Shown here piece by piece: positions 1 through 6,724 of a stretch of 13,629 bases of DNA (its first letter is position 1; each line of letters opens with the position of its first letter). Both the position numbers and the translations under genes were made by a program. Source of the stretch: Syntrophomonadaceae bacterium (GTDB lineage: Bacteria; Bacillota; Dethiobacteria; DTU022; UBA8154); assembly GCA_003561325.1 (NCBI GenBank), contig PWWY01000203.1, positions 1 through 13,629 of the forward strand, in the 5' to 3' direction. The notes beneath the pieces are model-generated. The model was not told the origin of the DNA. It saw nothing but the letters and a program-made list of their open reading frames with translations, and did no database searches.

Positions 1-945
1 GCCAGCGGGCGGATTGTCCCCCTGGATTACCAGCTCAAAACGGGGGACATGATTGAAATTATCACCAGCAAGACCGGAACGCCCAGCCGCGACTGGCTAA
101 AGATGGTGAAAAGTTCCCAGGCCAAGAGCAAGATCCGGGCCTGGTTTAAAAAAGAACGTCGGGAAGAGAACATTTCCAAGGGAAAAGAGAGCCTGGAGCG
201 GGAATTGCGCCGTCTCCACCTGGACTCCAGGGCCCTGCTCAAGGAGCAGCTGGTAGAAGAAGTGGGCAAACGGTTTAATTTGCTCTCCGAGGAAGACGTC
301 TATGCCGCGGTAGGGTATGGCGGGGTTTCCGTGCAGCAGGTTATCTCGAAGCTGCGAGAGGAATACCGCAGGCTCTACGGTGACGAAGATGAGGCCCCGC
401 CGGTTGAAATAAAGCCCTGGAAAGGTGCTGCCAAGGCAGCCCACGGGGTCAAGGTGCAGGGTGTGGACAACCTGCTGGTCCGTTTTTCCAAGTGTTGTAA
501 CCCGCTGCCCGGTGATGACATTATCGGGTTTATTACCCGGGGTCGCGGGGTTTCAATTCACCGCCGGGATTGTTCCAATATCCAGGGAGCGGTTGGTGAC
601 AACGACCGCTATATCAATGTATATTGGGAAACGGACAGCGACCTTTCTTACCCCGTTGAAATAGAAATTACCGCCATGGACCGGGCCAACCTCCTGGCCG
701 AGCTGATGAATGTTGTCAGCGAAAGCAAGGTAAATATTACAGCGGTAAACGGCCGCACGTCCAAGGATAAAGTGGCGATTATCCACCTGACCTTCGTGGT
801 GAAGGACCTGGATCACCTGGAATTTATTATGAATCGCTTGAAACGAGTCAAAGATGTGTTTTCCGTGAGACGGCATACGAGCGCAACAGCTGACAAGGAG
901 AAAACGCCGCGCGGCAAGCACCGGAAACGCGGGCGAGGAGCATAA
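1..945 (+). CDS. relA: (p)ppGpp synthetase/hydrolase (RelA/SpoT, Rel), 3' part only
   Basis: The reading frame is open from base 1 and ends with TAA at 943-945, so 314 residues of the C-terminal regulatory half are present. The full protein in this family is usually 700-750 residues, so the HD hydrolase and synthetase domains lie left of the window. In order, the fragment shows the end of a TGS domain (GDMIEIITSK, residues 15-24), a helical segment, a zinc-finger/CC domain (FSKCCNPLPGDDIIGF with Cys165/Cys166, then His187 and Cys191 in IHRRDC) and a C-terminal ACT domain (about 218-290). It ends in a short basic tail. The family makes and degrades (p)ppGpp during amino-acid starvation, and this half senses uncharged tRNA on the ribosome. 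The next gene, dtd, starts on the last base of the stop codon (TAATG), implying translational coupling. Whether the enzyme is bifunctional cannot be judged, because the catalytic part is missing. Confidence 0.96.
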   Translation, partial: ASGRIVPLDYQLKTGDMIEIITSKTGTPSRDWLKMVKSSQAKSKIRAWFKKERREENISKGKESLERELRRLHLDSRALLKEQLVEEVGKRFNLLSEEDVYAAVGYGGVSVQQVISKLREEYRRLYGDEDEAPPVEIKPWKGAAKAAHGVKVQGVDNLLVRFSKCCNPLPGDDIIGFITRGRGVSIHRRDCSNIQGAVGDNDRYINVYWETDSDLSYPVEIEITAMDRANLLAELMNVVSESKVNITAVNGRTSKDKVAIIHLTFVVKDLDHLEFIMNRLKRVKDVFSVRRHTSATADKEKTPRGKHRKRGRGA

Positions 946-1394
946 TGCGGGCAGTTGTGCAGCGGGCCGGACCCTCCAGGGTTGAGGTGAAGGGAGAGAC
1001 GGTGGGAAGGATTGAGAAAGGACTGGTTGTATTTGCCGGCGTCGGCCAGGATGACGACACGACCGACTGCAGCTACATGGCAGATAAAATCGCCGGGTTG
1101 CGCATCTTTGAGGACGCACAGGGCAAGATGAACCGGTCTTTGCAGGAAGTCGCGGGCGAGGTGCTCTGCGTCTCCCAGTTCACCCTCTACGGTGATACTC
1201 GCAAGGGGCGCAGGCCCAGTTTCGGGCAGGCCGCAAATCCGGATAAGGCGGAAAAGCTCTACCTGATGCTCTGTCAACTGCTGCGTGAAAAAGGAATTCG
1301 TGTTGCTGCAGGGATCTTCCAGGCTGAGATGCGGGTGTTTGTAGAAAACGAAGGTCCGGTGACCATCTTGATTGACAGCAAGAAACAGATATAA
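945..1394 (+). CDS. dtd: D-aminoacyl-tRNA deacylase Dtd
   Basis: This enzyme hydrolyses D-amino acids (and mischarged glycine) from tRNA in the cytoplasm, keeping D-residues out of translation. At 149 residues it matches the family length (about 145-150). It carries both signature motifs that form the cross-dimer active site: SQFTLYGDTRKGRRPSF (residues 77-93) and the Gly-cisPro loop NEGPVT (135-140). The N-terminus MRAVVQRA is also typical. The ATG overlaps the rel stop codon by one base, and a GGCGAGGAG stretch inside the end of rel (932-940) supplies the ribosome binding site. It is therefore read as the last gene of a rel-dtd operon, a pairing common in Bacillota. A terminator follows at 1523-1553. 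Confidence 0.97.
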   Translation: MRAVVQRAGPSRVEVKGETVGRIEKGLVVFAGVGQDDDTTDCSYMADKIAGLRIFEDAQGKMNRSLQEVAGEVLCVSQFTLYGDTRKGRRPSFGQAANPDKAEKLYLMLCQLLREKGIRVAAGIFQAEMRVFVENEGPVTILIDSKKQI

Positions 1395-1522
1395 GGAAAC
1401 CTGGCGATGAAGCTTGTCCAGGAATGTACTCTTGTTTCCCTGCTTCCCCTCAGCCGCGGGATTTGCGGCAAAAATATCTTATAAAGAACTCATCGTTGCT
1501 TTTGACAGGCCGGCCGGTGAAA

Positions 1523-1553
1523 GAGCGGGTAAATCTGGAGCCCGTTCGTTTTT
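1523..1553 (+). terminator. Rho-independent terminator after rel-dtd
   Basis: The arms GAGCGGG (1523-1529) and CCCGTTC (1541-1547) form a 7-bp stem with one G-T wobble and an 11-nt loop. One G and then TTTTT (1549-1553) follow. It lies 129 bp past the dtd stop and just before the hisS promoter, so it separates the two transcription units. Confidence 0.7.
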
Positions 1554-1563
1554 CAGCCCCGAG

Positions 1564-1593
1564 TTGACAAGGGCCGGGGAAGTGGCTTAAAAT
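1564..1593 (+). promoter_or_regulatory. Predicted SigA promoter of hisS-aspS
   Basis: A perfect -35 TTGACA (1564-1569) is followed 18 bp later by a -10 TAAAAT (1588-1593, 5 of 6 matches). Transcription would start near 1600, leaving a leader of about 39 nt. That is too short for a T-box. It lies directly downstream of the rel-dtd terminator. Confidence 0.65.
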
Positions 1594-1638
1594 CTAAATT
1601 GTGTACGGAAAATTGTTCGCGTCGGACGGAGGCCAGCA

Positions 1639-2913
1639 ATGAAACATAAAGCACCGCGGGGAACCAAGGATGTTCTGCCCGCAGATATGCCCGCCTGGCA
1701 TTACCTGGAAAACGTTTTTGAAGCGCTGTGCCGCGCCTACGGCTATGCGGAGATACGGACGCCAATCTTTGAAGATGTGGATGTTTTCATCCGCAGTGTA
1801 GGGGAAAAGAGCGATGTAGTCCAAAAAGAAATGTATACCTTCACCGATCGAGGGGGAAGGAGATTGGCCCTCAGGCCGGAATGCACGGCCGGCGTTTCCA
1901 GGGCTTTTATCGAGCACGGCTTTCATAACCTGCCTCAGCCCGTGAAGCTTTATTACCGGGGGCCGATGTTCCGGTACGACCGGCCGCAGGCCGGTCGACA
2001 GCGGCAGTTTTACCAGATGGGAATCGAGCTGTTCGGCTCCACGGACCCCGGGGCCGATGTAGAAGTGATCAAGTTTACTTCTGCTTTTTTTGATCGCCTC
2101 GGGTTCAAGGGGCTGCAGCTGCATTTAAACAGCGTGGGTTGCAGGGAATGCAGGCCGCCTTACCAGGAACGATTGAAAAAGGTTGTCGAGCTTCGCAAGG
2201 CGGCGCTGTGCTCCGACTGTCAAAAACGGCTGCAGGACAATCCCCTGCGTTTATTGGATTGCAAGGTGCCCGGCTGCCAGGCGGCCTTGCAAGAAGTCCC
2301 TCGCATCGATGAAAATTTGTGCGCATCCTGTGCCGCGCACTTTGAGGCTGTAAAAACCAGGTTGGATCTGCTGCAGATCGATTATTTCCTGGACTCTCAC
2401 CTGGTCCGGGGGCTGGATTACTATACCCATACGGCTTTCGAATTTGTTTCCAGGTCACTGGGCTCACAGGATTCCCTGGGCGGCGGCGGGCGTTATGATG
2501 ACCTGATCGAAGCCTTTGAAGGACCCCCAACCCCCGGTGTGGGGATGGCCGTGGGGGTGGAGCGGATTTTGCTGGCCATGGAAAAAGAAGGCCTTTCCCT
2601 GCCGCCGGCGGCACTGGAGGGCGTTTACATCGCAGCAGCCCCAGCTTCCATGCAAAACGAGGGGTTGTTGTTATTATACCGGCTCAGGGAGGCCGGCCTG
2701 CGAGCGGAAGCGGATTACATGGGTCGCAGCCTCAAGGCGATGATGAAACACGCCCACCGCGGCAAATATCGCTTTGTTGTCATTTTGGACGAAGAGACCG
2801 GGGAAAGGGGCGCCTGGAAAATCAGGGATATGTCCCGGGGGGAACAGCGGGAATACGCCTACGAAGAATTGCTGACGTTTCTTTTGAGTGAGCGAGCTGA
2901 AGGTGAAGCATAA
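1639..2913 (+). CDS. hisS: Histidyl-tRNA synthetase
   Basis: This class II enzyme charges tRNA-His with histidine in the cytoplasm, normally as a homodimer. At 424 residues it has the expected length. Visible elements in order: motif 1 region with VGEKSDVVQKEMYTF (54-68); LRPECTAG (78-85); motif 2 YRGPMFRYDRPQAGRQRQF (106-124); a Cys-containing insertion (168-231); the histidine-specific HisA motif LVRGLDYYTHTAF (255-267); GGGGRYDDLI (281-290); and motif 3 GVGMAVGVERILL (300-312). A C-terminal anticodon-binding domain runs from about 328 to the end. The ATG at 1639 has GGAGG (1628-1632) six bases upstream, and the MKHKAPRGTKDVLP start fits family N-termini. aspS follows after 52 bp without a terminator, so the two are probably co-transcribed. 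No T-box AGGGTGG/ACCGCG signature is seen upstream. Confidence 0.98.
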   Translation: MKHKAPRGTKDVLPADMPAWHYLENVFEALCRAYGYAEIRTPIFEDVDVFIRSVGEKSDVVQKEMYTFTDRGGRRLALRPECTAGVSRAFIEHGFHNLPQPVKLYYRGPMFRYDRPQAGRQRQFYQMGIELFGSTDPGADVEVIKFTSAFFDRLGFKGLQLHLNSVGCRECRPPYQERLKKVVELRKAALCSDCQKRLQDNPLRLLDCKVPGCQAALQEVPRIDENLCASCAAHFEAVKTRLDLLQIDYFLDSHLVRGLDYYTHTAFEFVSRSLGSQDSLGGGGRYDDLIEAFEGPPTPGVGMAVGVERILLAMEKEGLSLPPAALEGVYIAAAPASMQNEGLLLLYRLREAGLRAEADYMGRSLKAMMKHAHRGKYRFVVILDEETGERGAWKIRDMSRGEQREYAYEELLTFLLSERAEGEA

Positions 2914-2965
2914 TATTTTGCAGGGATCCTGGAAGGGGGCTTGCAGCCGAAGGGGCTGAAGAAAA

Positions 2966-4744
2966 ATGCGATTAAAAAGGACATCTTATTGCGGAAAGCT
3001 GGACCATACTCGTATCGGTGACCGGGTCGTTGTTGCCGGCTGGGTGCAGGGGCGCCGCGACCACGGAGGGCTCATTTTTATCGACCTCAGGGACCGTTAC
3101 GGGGTTATCCAGGTGGTTTTTGATCAACAAAAAAATGCAGACTTTTTTTCCCAGGCCGAGAGGCTGCGTTCGGAATACGTGATTGCGATCGCCGGCCAGG
3201 TTGTGGCCCGCTCAGAGGAGACCGTGAATCCAAAACTTCCCACCGGTGAGATTGAAATCACCACGGAAGATATGGAGGTGTTCAGTACATCGCGGACGCC
3301 GCCTTTTTATATTGAAGACCAGCTGGATACCGACGAGAATATCCGCTTAACGTATCGATACCTTGATCTGCGTCGACCTGAGATGCAGCGCTCCCTGGAG
3401 CTAAGGCACAGGGTTTCCCTGGCAACCCGGGAATACCTGGATGCGGCGGGGTTTTGGGAGATCGAAACCCCTTTTTTAACACGCAGTACCCCTGAAGGAG
3501 CAAGGGATTACCTGGTCCCCAGCCGCATGGCTCCGGGCAATTTTTTTGCTTTACCGCAATCCCCCCAATTGTTCAAACAGCTCCTCATGGTTTCCGGTGT
3601 GGATCGCTATTTCCAAATTGTGCGCTGTTTTCGAGACGAGGACCTGCGGGCGGATCGGCAGCCGGAATTTACCCAGATTGACATGGAAATGAGTTTTTGT
3701 GACCGCAATGATGTCAAGGGTGCGGTCGAGGGCCTGGTTATCCACCTGTTTGCCCGTCTGCTCGAGAAGGAACTCCCCAGCCCGTTCCCGGTGTTGACCT
3801 ATGCTGAAGCCGTGGAACGCTATGGCAGCGATCGCCCTGATAGACGCTTTGGGATGGAGTTAAGGGATGTCTCGGATATTGCAGCTCGCTCCACATTTAA
3901 TGTTTTTAGGAAGATCGTAGAAAAAAATGGCGCAGTCAAGGGCCTTTTGGTTCAGGGGGGTGGATCCTTCAGCAGGAAAGAATTGGATGACCTCACGGCC
4001 CTGGTCCAGTCCTGGGGAACCGGTGGGCTGGCCTGGATGATCGTCACCGGGGAGGAGATGAAATCCCCCATCAGCAAGTTCTTCACGGCGGAGCAATTAG
4101 CGGATTTGACCGGGAGGTTGGAAGGAAATCCCGGAGATTTGCTGCTTTTCGTAGCCGACAAAACAGAACTTGCGTTAAAAGTGCTGGGCCAGCTGAGGCT
4201 TCACCTGGCCCAGAAATTAGGGCTGATTCCTGCAAACGTCGATGATTTTCTCTGGGTAGTCGACTTCCCTCTCTTCGTGTATGACGATGAAGAAGAAAGA
4301 CTTGTCGCCAACCACCATCCTTTTACGGCGCCCCTAGCGGAAGACCTCGCCGTACTGGAGGAGAGCCCGCTGAAGGTGCGTTCCCAGGCGTACGACCTGG
4401 TCTATAACGGTATCGAGGTGGCGGGTGGAAGCATCCGTATCCACGATCGGCAAACCCAGGAGCGGATTTTCGGCCTCCTGCAAATGGCCCCCGAGGAGGC
4501 CGCGGAGAAGTTTGGTTTTCTCTTGCAGGCCTTCGAGTACGGAGCTCCCCCCCACGGCGGCATTGCTTTTGGGCTGGATCGCTTGCTGATGCTGATGGCG
4601 GCTAAACACAGCATCCGGGATGTGATCCCCTTTCCCAAAACAGCATCCGGGAACTGCTTGTTGACAGGTGCTCCGGCCCCGGTTGTGCCCGCGCAGCTCA
4701 GGGAACTGCATATTTCTTTGGATAAAAGCGAAAAACAGCCTTAA
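2966..4744 (+). CDS. aspS: Aspartyl-tRNA synthetase, bacterial type (probably non-discriminating)
   Basis: This class II synthetase charges tRNA-Asp. Its 592 residues match the bacterial type with a GAD insertion. Domains: N-terminal OB-fold anticodon-binding domain (about 1-105, WVQGRRDHGGLIFIDLRDR at 26-44); catalytic core with RYLDLRRPEM (131-140) and motif 2 FRDEDLRADRQPEFTQIDME (222-241); a GAD insertion about 290-410; and motif 3 GIAFGLDRLLMLM near 532-544, followed by FPKTASGNCLLTGAP. His33 and Gly94 are the residues linked in Pseudomonas aeruginosa AspRS (H31, G83) to also charging tRNA-Asn. The ATG at 2966 has AGGGG at 2951-2955, a somewhat long 10-base spacing. That site sits in a small hairpin (CAGCC 2944-2948 / GGCTG 2954-2958). 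The closeness to hisS suggests one operon. No U-tract terminator is apparent between the stop and the 6S RNA promoter. Confidence 0.98.
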   Translation: MRLKRTSYCGKLDHTRIGDRVVVAGWVQGRRDHGGLIFIDLRDRYGVIQVVFDQQKNADFFSQAERLRSEYVIAIAGQVVARSEETVNPKLPTGEIEITTEDMEVFSTSRTPPFYIEDQLDTDENIRLTYRYLDLRRPEMQRSLELRHRVSLATREYLDAAGFWEIETPFLTRSTPEGARDYLVPSRMAPGNFFALPQSPQLFKQLLMVSGVDRYFQIVRCFRDEDLRADRQPEFTQIDMEMSFCDRNDVKGAVEGLVIHLFARLLEKELPSPFPVLTYAEAVERYGSDRPDRRFGMELRDVSDIAARSTFNVFRKIVEKNGAVKGLLVQGGGSFSRKELDDLTALVQSWGTGGLAWMIVTGEEMKSPISKFFTAEQLADLTGRLEGNPGDLLLFVADKTELALKVLGQLRLHLAQKLGLIPANVDDFLWVVDFPLFVYDDEEERLVANHHPFTAPLAEDLAVLEESPLKVRSQAYDLVYNGIEVAGGSIRIHDRQTQERIFGLLQMAPEEAAEKFGFLLQAFEYGAPPHGGIAFGLDRLLMLMAAKHSIRDVIPFPKTASGNCLLTGAPAPVVPAQLRELHISLDKSEKQP

Positions 4745-4833
4745 TATGGCCGCAATCTCCCTGGAAGAAGTCGAAGGATCGGAAACCTTGCATCCGAGAA
4801 CCCCATGCTGCGGTTATTCCCGTATTTTACCCC

Positions 4834-4862
4834 TTGCCAGAAGAGTGGATTTGTGCTATCAT
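4834..4862 (+). promoter_or_regulatory. Predicted SigA promoter of the 6S RNA gene
   Basis: The -35 TTGCCA (4834-4839) and -10 TATCAT (4857-4862) are 17 bp apart, with an extended -10 TGC (4854-4856). The start is expected near 4869, about 20 nt before the RNA closing stem. The preceding 4745-4833 contains only a 5-bp hairpin (4779-4783/4793-4797) without a U-tract. Confidence 0.65.
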
Positions 4863-4868
4863 AATATT

Positions 4869-5074
4869 GCGAAAACGATTGAGAAATACCCTGCTGTGCG
4901 CGTGACAAACCGCGAATGTTTTGAGCTAACACTGACGAAATGGGAGCCTGCCTTTACGTGCGGCGCAGATGCCTCGAGGTATGCGCGAGGACCTGCAAAG
5001 CAAGTAAGAGGGCACCCACCTTGAGAGAGGGCGTTCAAAACAAGCGGACCACGGCATGGTGGGGTTGTTTTTTT
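4869..5074 (+). ncRNA. ssrS: 6S RNA (SsrS/BsrA type)
   Basis: 6S RNA folds like an open promoter and binds housekeeping RNA polymerase holoenzyme, mainly in stationary phase. The fold can be traced here. The closing stem CCCTGCTGTGC (4889-4899) pairs over all 11 positions (G-U allowed) with GCATGGTGGGG (5054-5064), and CGTG (4901-4904) extends it with CACG (5050-5053) across one bulge. CCGC (4910-4913) then pairs with GCGG (5044-5047), flanking the large central bubble. On the apical side TGGGAGCC (4941-4948) pairs with GGCACCCA (5011-5018) around one A-A mismatch, and a terminal hairpin occupies 4963-4986. A short TTGA/TCAA hairpin (5021-5024/5035-5038) sits in the 3' bubble strand, as in other 6S RNAs. 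A T-run (5068-5074) ends the gene. B. subtilis bsrA also lies beside aspS. The ends are inferred from the promoter and U-tract. Confidence 0.9.
5049..5074 (+). terminator. 3' end / terminator of 6S RNA
   Basis: CCAC (5049-5052) can form a short stem with GTGG (5059-5062), followed by GG, TTG and seven Ts (5068-5074). The local hairpin is only 4 bp, so termination probably relies on the long closing stem of the RNA (4889-4899/5054-5064) plus the U-tract. Confidence 0.55.
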
Positions 5075-5095
5075 ATGATAACTTTCCCACGGCTG

Positions 5096-5123
5096 TTGTC
5101 TCGGAAAAGAAAAATGTTATAAT
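5096..5123 (+). promoter_or_regulatory. Predicted SigA promoter of mgtE
   Basis: The -35 is TTGTCT (5096-5101, 4 of 6). After 16 bp comes a perfect -10 TATAAT (5118-5123) preceded by an extended TGT (5115-5117). The start would be near 5130, giving a leader of about 117 nt. It begins 22 bp after the 6S U-tract, so mgtE is transcribed separately. Confidence 0.75.
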
Positions 5124-5145
5124 GTCAATGGAAATGAGGAGGAAT

Positions 5146-5243
5146 TTATCCCCAATATTGAAACTCAGCGAGGCTGGCTGCAAACCACTGCAGTTGGCTC
5201 GCGGGGATCATGAACGGGTTTAAGTCTTATCGCCGGGGGTGAT
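5146..5243 (+). promoter_or_regulatory. Structured mgtE leader with two competing pairings (possible translational switch)
   Basis: Seen in sequence: ATCCCC (5148-5153) pairs with GGGGAT (5203-5208). On the 3' side this stacks directly on a second stem, GCGAG (5168-5172)/CTCGC (5198-5202). An internal loop then leads to CTGCA (5178-5182)/TGCAG (5189-5193), closed by the loop AACCAC. The 5' strand carries a one-sided 14-nt bulge (5154-5167). Alternatively TTATCCCC (5146-5153) pairs over eight positions (two G-U) with GGGGGTGA (5235-5242), the mgtE Shine-Dalgarno. The two pairings exclude each other. Inference: ligand-, Mg2+- or translation-dependent control of mgtE. It lacks the length and layout of the M-box (ykoK) riboswitch and I cannot assign it to a known class. 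An AGGAGG at 5137-5142, far from any good start, also lies in this leader. Confidence 0.45.
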
Positions 5244-5246
5244 GAA

Positions 5247-6575
5247 GTGGCTGGTCGCACCATCCAGGAAACCTTGACACAGATCTTGCTGCAGGTGAAA
5301 GAAGGCGCTCATCCCAGCGATTTGGCCGACCTGGTTGATGAGCTCAGTGATGAGCAGAAAAAAGAGCTGTTTGACCTGCTTTCCGATGAAGACGCGGCAC
5401 TGATCATTCAAGAAATGGAAGACTTTGACCAGGTTTCCCTGCTGCGTCTTTTGACCCGGCATAAGGCATCGGCGATTTTGCGCGAGATGTCCGTGGATGA
5501 CGCCACCGACCTGGTAGGCGAGCTATCCATCGAAGAAGCCAGGGATCTGCTTTCGCTGATCGATGAAGAAGCAGAAGAAATCAAGGGTTTGCTGAAATAC
5601 CCGGAAGACTCCGCCGGCGGCATTATGACGACCGAGTTCATCGCCCTTCCCGAAGATATCCCCGTGGAAGAGGCCATTTCCCGCCTGCGTGAAGTAGCCC
5701 CTGATGCGGAGATCGTCTACTATGTGTACGTTGTTGATCCCCAGACCCGGCTGACGGGCGTTCTTTCCCTGCGAGACTTGATCGCCGCTGATGACGGCAC
5801 GCTCCTGCAGGATATCATGTATCGCAATATTATCAGCGTGCAGGCCGAAACGGACCAGGAAGAAGTAGCCCGGGTCGTTTCTCGCTATGACCTCCTGGCC
5901 GTGCCGGTCGTGGATGAAGAAAACCGGCTGCTCGGCATTATCACGGTGGATGACATCCTTGACGTCATCGAAGAAGAGGCGACAGAGGATATTTACCGGC
6001 TTACCGGGACGGGTGAAGTGACCGGGGTCGATATCCTGGAAGCTTCCGTTTTTGGCCTGGCCCGCAAGCGCATGCCCTGGCTGCTGATCAGCCTCATGGG
6101 TGGACTTATCTCCGGCAGCGTTATTGGAGCTTTTGAGCACACCCTGGAGACGATTGTGATTCTCGCCGTGTTTATTCCCGTGATCATGGATATGGGGGGC
6201 AACGTGGGAACACAGTCTTCCACGCTTTTCGTGCGGGGGCTGGCCACGGGCGAGATCACTCCCAGTGATGTGTGGCGCTATTTTTTTCGCGAAACCCGGG
6301 TTGGTTTAACCATGGGGATCTTGAACGGCCTTTTTGTTGCGATGGTAGCCACCCTCTGGCAGGGTATGCCCCTGCTGGGCGTGGTGGTGGGCATTGCCAT
6401 GTTCAGCACCATTACCCTGGCGGCCCTGATCGGTACCCTGGTTCCCATGTTTTTTAATTATTACGGCATTGATCCTGCCATTACCGCGGGCCCTTTTGTC
6501 ACGACCATTAAGGATGTAACCGGATTGCTGATCTATTTTTGGATCGCCACGGCATTTATGAGCCACCTCATTTAG
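5247..6575 (+). CDS. mgtE: Magnesium transporter/channel MgtE
   Basis: MgtE is a homodimeric inner-membrane Mg2+ channel gated by cytosolic Mg2+. Its 442 residues fit the family (about 450). An acidic helical N domain (about 1-125) is followed by paired CBS domains (about 126-255, with LPEDIPVEEAI and GIITVDDILDVIEEE), a plug/linker helix, then about five membrane segments (277 to the end). The signature PVIMDMGGNVGTQSST lies at 311-326 and GPFVTTIKDVTGLLIYF at 415-431. Asp423 matches the Mg2+-binding pore aspartate of the family. The GTG start at 5247 is chosen because GGGGGTGAT (5235-5243) lies just upstream; the nearby ATG at 5242 is out of frame and hits a stop early. The gene has its own promoter and a strong terminator, so it is monocistronic. 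Its leader is unusually structured and may control translation. Confidence 0.96.
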   Translation: MAGRTIQETLTQILLQVKEGAHPSDLADLVDELSDEQKKELFDLLSDEDAALIIQEMEDFDQVSLLRLLTRHKASAILREMSVDDATDLVGELSIEEARDLLSLIDEEAEEIKGLLKYPEDSAGGIMTTEFIALPEDIPVEEAISRLREVAPDAEIVYYVYVVDPQTRLTGVLSLRDLIAADDGTLLQDIMYRNIISVQAETDQEEVARVVSRYDLLAVPVVDEENRLLGIITVDDILDVIEEEATEDIYRLTGTGEVTGVDILEASVFGLARKRMPWLLISLMGGLISGSVIGAFEHTLETIVILAVFIPVIMDMGGNVGTQSSTLFVRGLATGEITPSDVWRYFFRETRVGLTMGILNGLFVAMVATLWQGMPLLGVVVGIAMFSTITLAALIGTLVPMFFNYYGIDPAITAGPFVTTIKDVTGLLIYFWIATAFMSHLI

Positions 6576-6632
6576 AACATCTTGGTTCTTTGATCAGCCT
6601 ATCAGAAAAAAATATGACCACTGTTGTACCCG

Positions 6633-6667
6633 GGTGCAGGCCTATTTTTTGCCTGCACCTTTTTTTT
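6633..6667 (+). terminator. Rho-independent terminator after mgtE
   Basis: GGTGCAGGC (6633-6641) and GCCTGCACC (6651-6659) form a perfect 9-bp stem with a 9-nt loop, followed immediately by eight Ts (6660-6667). It lies 57 bp past the mgtE stop and isolates mgtE from the division/wall cluster. Confidence 0.95.
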
Positions 6668-6687
6668 AAATTTTTTTACGATTTCAC

Positions 6688-6716
6688 TTGCAGGAAATTA
6701 AAAAAGAGGGTAGAAT
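6688..6716 (+). promoter_or_regulatory. Predicted SigA promoter of the dcw cluster (PmraZ)
   Basis: The -10 TAGAAT (6711-6716, 5 of 6) is placed 17 bp after the -35 TTGCAG (6688-6693, 3 of 6). The expected start is near 6723, immediately before the AAAGTGG repeats, so a bound MraZ would sit on the initially transcribed region. Confidence 0.65.
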
Positions 6717-6724
6717 ATATAAAT

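Noticed and set aside
1502..1535. First TTGACA (1502-1507) as the hisS promoter -35
   Set aside because: No acceptable -10 lies 16-19 bp downstream, and transcripts from it would run into the terminator at 1523-1553. The second TTGACA at 1564 has a good -10.
1395..1638. T-box leader for hisS
   Set aside because: No AGGGTGG/ACCGCG antiterminator core is present. The terminator-like hairpin is followed by a good promoter rather than directly by hisS.
4668..5024. 118-codon open frame overlapping the end of aspS and the following gap
   Set aside because: Its start lies inside aspS in another frame, it has no ribosome binding site or recognisable protein features, and it runs across the 6S RNA promoter and body. 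The RNA explains the sequence better.
5130..5246. M-box (ykoK) Mg2+ riboswitch in front of mgtE
   Set aside because: It was expected from gene context, but the leader is shorter than the M-box and I could not find its conserved stems. The structure is reported as an unassigned element instead.
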